Position numbers and translations under genes: made by a program
In this document: positions 12,371 to 14,378 of the stretch, one piece after another
Layout: each line of letters starts with the position of its first letter
How positions within the stretch are numbered: position 1 is the stretch's first letter
The notes under the pieces: model-generated
Told to the model about the DNA's origin: nothing
Seen by the model: only the letters and a program-made list of their open reading frames with translations
Databases searched by the model: none
NCBI GenBank assembly: GCA_964472545.1
Contig: CAYYNP010000262.1
Location: forward strand, 1-14,378
Direction of reading: 5' to 3'
DNA from: CAYYNP01 sp964472545
Lineage (GTDB): Bacteria > Planctomycetota > Planctomycetia > Pirellulales > Thermoguttaceae
Length of the DNA: 14,378 nt

Positions 12371-14207
12371 GCGCCGTTCCAACGAGGACTGGTCGCCGCG
12401 GCGGATTGCCAACATGACGGTGCCGGCCGACGTGCTTGCCTTGGTGCCCGATCATGTCGTCCACGAGCATCAGGCGATGCCGCTGGCGTTCGACGGCGAG
12501 ACGATCACGGTTGCCGTCGAGGATCCCGACGACATCGCCCTGGCCGACCTGCTGCGTTTCACATTGGCGAAGGACGTGCATCTGGTTCGCGCGCCGGCGG
12601 GGCTGATTCGGCACGTGATCAAGCGGTTCTACCCGACCTATCCGACGCACCGGGAATCGGTCGAGACCCTGATGGCCTTTGCGGAGGAAGACCTCGCTTC
12701 CGCCGAGGGACGCGACTTGCTGGCGGAGTCGAGTCGCGAGGACGCGGAGATCGCCGCACGGGGCAGACTGCATGGCCTACACAAGCGGACCGGCATGCTG
12801 AAACGTTCGCGCGCGACCCCGCCGCGCGTTGCGGCCTACGACGGGTCTTCCGCGTTGGACTTAACGGACGTAACCTCAACAATGGGAGGAACGGGCATGT
12901 TCTTCTACGTTGTCGAAGAAGGCCAACAAGTGCTCATGCGGCGGCCCGACGGGACGGCGCAGGTGATCGTCGGCCCCAGACGGGTTTGGCGATGGCGAAA
13001 AGTCTTCCAGCCGATGCAGCACTTCGTCGCCCATCCCGGCGAGTTCCTCATCCTCCGCTTTCGCGACGGGCGCCAGGAACACTGCATCGGCCCGGTCGAC
13101 GTCTGGTTCGATCCCCGCGAGCACCTGGAGATCACCAAGGAAGACGCCCTGCAGATTGCGGCCAAGGAGGCCGTGGTCGTCTATGCCAAGGACGCCGGGG
13201 CCGGCGCCATCAGCCGGCGGATCGAATACGGCCCGGCGCTGTTTGTGCCGGCGCCTGGCGAATGGCTGCACACCTTTTCGTGGCATGCTTCCAAGGGCGG
13301 ATCGAAGGGCGCCGAGAAGGTGGCCAACGCACTGGTCTTCCAGAAGCTCTGGCTGATGCCGGACCAGATGTACCACGACGTCCACGACGTGCGGACCGCC
13401 GACGACGCCGTGCTGACGATCCGGCTGATGATCTTCTTCGAGCTTGCGAACATCGAGCAGATGCTCGACACGACGCACGATCCGATCGGCGACCTGGTCA
13501 ACGCGGCCACCTCCGACGTGGTCGAATTCACCGGCAAGCACGCCTTCGAATCGTTCAAGCAGAATACCGAGAAGCTCAACGAGTTGAGTGCCTATCCGCA
13601 ACTCACCGTCCGCGCACAGCAGTGCGGCTATCGCATCAACAAGGTGGTCTACCGCGGCTACGGAGCGGCCGAGTCGCTGCAGCAGATGCACGATCAGGCA
13701 ATCGAAGCCCGCACGCGATTGCAGCTCGATCGCGCCACGGAGACCCAGGCCCAGGACTTGGAGAACTACCGGCTCGACTGCCAATTGGCCCGAGCGGGCA
13801 AACGCCGCGACGAACAAGGGCTGGAAGTGGAGCACGGCCTCGAGTTGGACGGCCGACGTCAAGAGGCCGCGTTGCAGCGCCGCGAGGCCGAGCAGACGTT
13901 CACCCGACGCCAGCAGGAATTGGCAGCCCGGCTGCAACTCGAGACCACGCAACAACACGACGCCTGCCAACGAGAACACCTGGCCGCACTGGCCACGTTG
14001 GGCGTCGACCTGACCGCCTACCTCACGCAGTCGCGGGCCGACCGCGTGATCGAGATGCGCGGCGCCGCGGGCACGCACGTGCACCTTGATGCGGGCAGCC
14101 CTGAAACGCATGCCTTGTCGAGACCCGCCGAGCTTCCGCCGTTGCCGGACACGGCTGCCAAGTCGCCACAAGATGAAACGGACTCGCCGTCGGGCGAGGG
14201 TCAGTAA
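12303..14207 (+). CDS. MshEN-domain / SPFH (vault-like) / coiled-coil fusion protein
   Basis: The 634-residue protein has three parts. Residues about 38-110 match the MshEN (GspE N-terminal) fold: VPADVLALVPDHVVHEHQ, MPLAFDGETITVAVEDPDDI, then HLVRAPAGLIRHVIKRFY. A polar linker follows (111-195). Residues about 199-455 resemble SPFH/Band-7 and major-vault-protein shoulder proteins: FFYVVEEGQQVLMRRPDG, RRIEYGPALFVPAPGEWLHTF, VRTADDAVLTIRLMIFFEL and LTVRAQQCGYRINKVVYRGY. Residues about 456-560 are a charged, Gln/Arg/Glu-rich coiled coil; the tail is Pro/Ser-rich. No signal peptide or membrane segment, so probably a cytoplasmic oligomeric scaffold. ATG 12303 has no ribosome site, but third-position GC is high from there; ATG 12414 is an alternative. 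A strong internal site precedes ATG 12897, which would give a 436-residue protein lacking MshEN. Regulation by a nucleotide second messenger is only a guess. Confidence 0.72.
   Translation: MKYKYLSTRGALHHDRRDAATRERRSNEDWSPRRIANMTVPADVLALVPDHVVHEHQAMPLAFDGETITVAVEDPDDIALADLLRFTLAKDVHLVRAPAGLIRHVIKRFYPTYPTHRESVETLMAFAEEDLASAEGRDLLAESSREDAEIAARGRLHGLHKRTGMLKRSRATPPRVAAYDGSSALDLTDVTSTMGGTGMFFYVVEEGQQVLMRRPDGTAQVIVGPRRVWRWRKVFQPMQHFVAHPGEFLILRFRDGRQEHCIGPVDVWFDPREHLEITKEDALQIAAKEAVVVYAKDAGAGAISRRIEYGPALFVPAPGEWLHTFSWHASKGGSKGAEKVANALVFQKLWLMPDQMYHDVHDVRTADDAVLTIRLMIFFELANIEQMLDTTHDPIGDLVNAATSDVVEFTGKHAFESFKQNTEKLNELSAYPQLTVRAQQCGYRINKVVYRGYGAAESLQQMHDQAIEARTRLQLDRATETQAQDLENYRLDCQLARAGKRRDEQGLEVEHGLELDGRRQEAALQRREAEQTFTRRQQELAARLQLETTQQHDACQREHLAALATLGVDLTAYLTQSRADRVIEMRGAAGTHVHLDAGSPETHALSRPAELPPLPDTAAKSPQDETDSPSGEGQ
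12327..12345. repeat. Perfect 8-base-pair hairpin at the start of the fusion gene
   Basis: CGTGGTGC (12327-12334) and GCACCACG (12338-12345) are perfect complements around a 3-base loop, 25 bases after ATG 12303. A second palindrome, CGCCGCGACGCGGCG (near 12350-12364), follows at once. In mRNA they would fold strongly and could hold down translation from 12303. Confidence 0.5.
12884..12890 (+). promoter_or_regulatory. Strong internal ribosome binding site before ATG 12897
   Basis: GGGAGGA lies six bases before an in-frame ATG at the exact junction between linker and SPFH-like region (product MFFYVVEEGQQ...). It is the best ribosome site near this gene, whereas ATG 12303 has none. It suggests that the SPFH part is also, or mainly, made on its own. 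Confidence 0.6.
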
Positions 14208-14324
14208 TCGTATTCGGCGGCAGGTCAAGTCACTATAGACGCGGCCGATGCCCCGGGTCTCTCGGAAACCTGGAGCATTGCTGCGCTTTGCCCGGGCCAT
14301 CCAGCCATTAGCGAACCACCTACC
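14208..14324. other. Short spacer after the fusion gene
   Basis: These 117 bases hold no gene, T-tract terminator or recognised motif. They end at the right terminal repeat. Confidence 0.5.
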
Positions 14325-14374
14325 CCAGGAGAACTGCAAAGTGTGCGGGAGCCCGAAAAAGGGGACTGGCTCCG
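14325..14374 (-). repeat. Right copy of the window-terminal inverted repeat
   Basis: Reverse complement of the element at 2-54: perfect 18-base arm at 14325-14342 and perfect 19-base arm at 14356-14374, with a 13-base middle sharing GCGGGAG. Orientation is opposite to the left copy. No terminal transposase gene is adjacent within the window. Confidence 0.85.
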
Positions 14375-14378
14375 TCGA

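Noticed and set aside
12876..14339. Minus-strand frame of about 490 codons opposite the SPFH-like region
   Set aside because: It is antisense to the coding strand with recognisable SPFH and coiled-coil features.

Overview
The window looks like about 14.4 kb of a planctomycete (Pirellulales-type) chromosome, possibly one whole assembly contig. The evidence is indirect: GC is high with G/C-rich third codon positions; two enzymes carry Tat-type leaders (RRQFLQ, RREFMR); several genes belong to families expanded in that group (Tat-exported enolase-superfamily protein, Tat-exported aldo/keto reductase, PmoA-like DUF6807 protein, secreted HEAT-repeat protein); and intergenic regions hold palindromic dispersed repeats. 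No rRNA, tRNA, CRISPR array or intact transposase gene was seen.

Layout. (1) 1-4738: a Tat-exported enolase-superfamily enzyme (+) converges on a two-gene minus-strand operon. That operon encodes a secreted M14/Nna1-like metallocarboxypeptidase followed, with a 4-base ATGA stop/start overlap, by a secreted heparinase II/III-like polysaccharide lyase. Together they suggest breakdown of acidic polysaccharide or glycopeptide material outside the cytoplasm. (2) 4739-7031: a spacer with a possible 46-codon gene, then a two-gene plus-strand operon of an OLD/RecF-like AAA ATPase and a TOPRIM-like DUF4276 protein, an architecture typical of phage-defence modules. (3) 7106-9665: a Tat-exported aldo/keto reductase (-) is divergent from a secreted PmoA-like (DUF6807) protein (+) across a 520-base spacer. 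(4) 9666-12300: a HEAT-repeat protein flanked on both sides by related sequence. Upstream is the intact 3' end of the DUF6807 gene plus a block with a ribosome binding site and the start of a reading frame (MTEERQNAPG). Downstream is a decayed copy of the same DUF6807 3' end plus an almost identical copy of that block. This is the remnant of an old segmental duplication. (5) 12303-14207: a 634-residue protein joining an MshEN (GspE N-terminal-like) domain to an SPFH/vault-like region and a long coiled coil, with a strong internal ribosome binding site exactly at the domain junction.

The window begins and ends with the same roughly 50-base element in inverted orientation (19- and 18-base perfect arms around a shared 7-base core). 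This fits a multicopy dispersed repeat at which the assembly broke, or a larger structure bounded by inverted repeats.

Most points most worth follow-up: the duplication scar around the HEAT gene, the terminal inverted repeat, the MshEN-SPFH fusion, and the ATPase-DUF4276 pair. Functions are assigned by eye from motifs; no database search was run.
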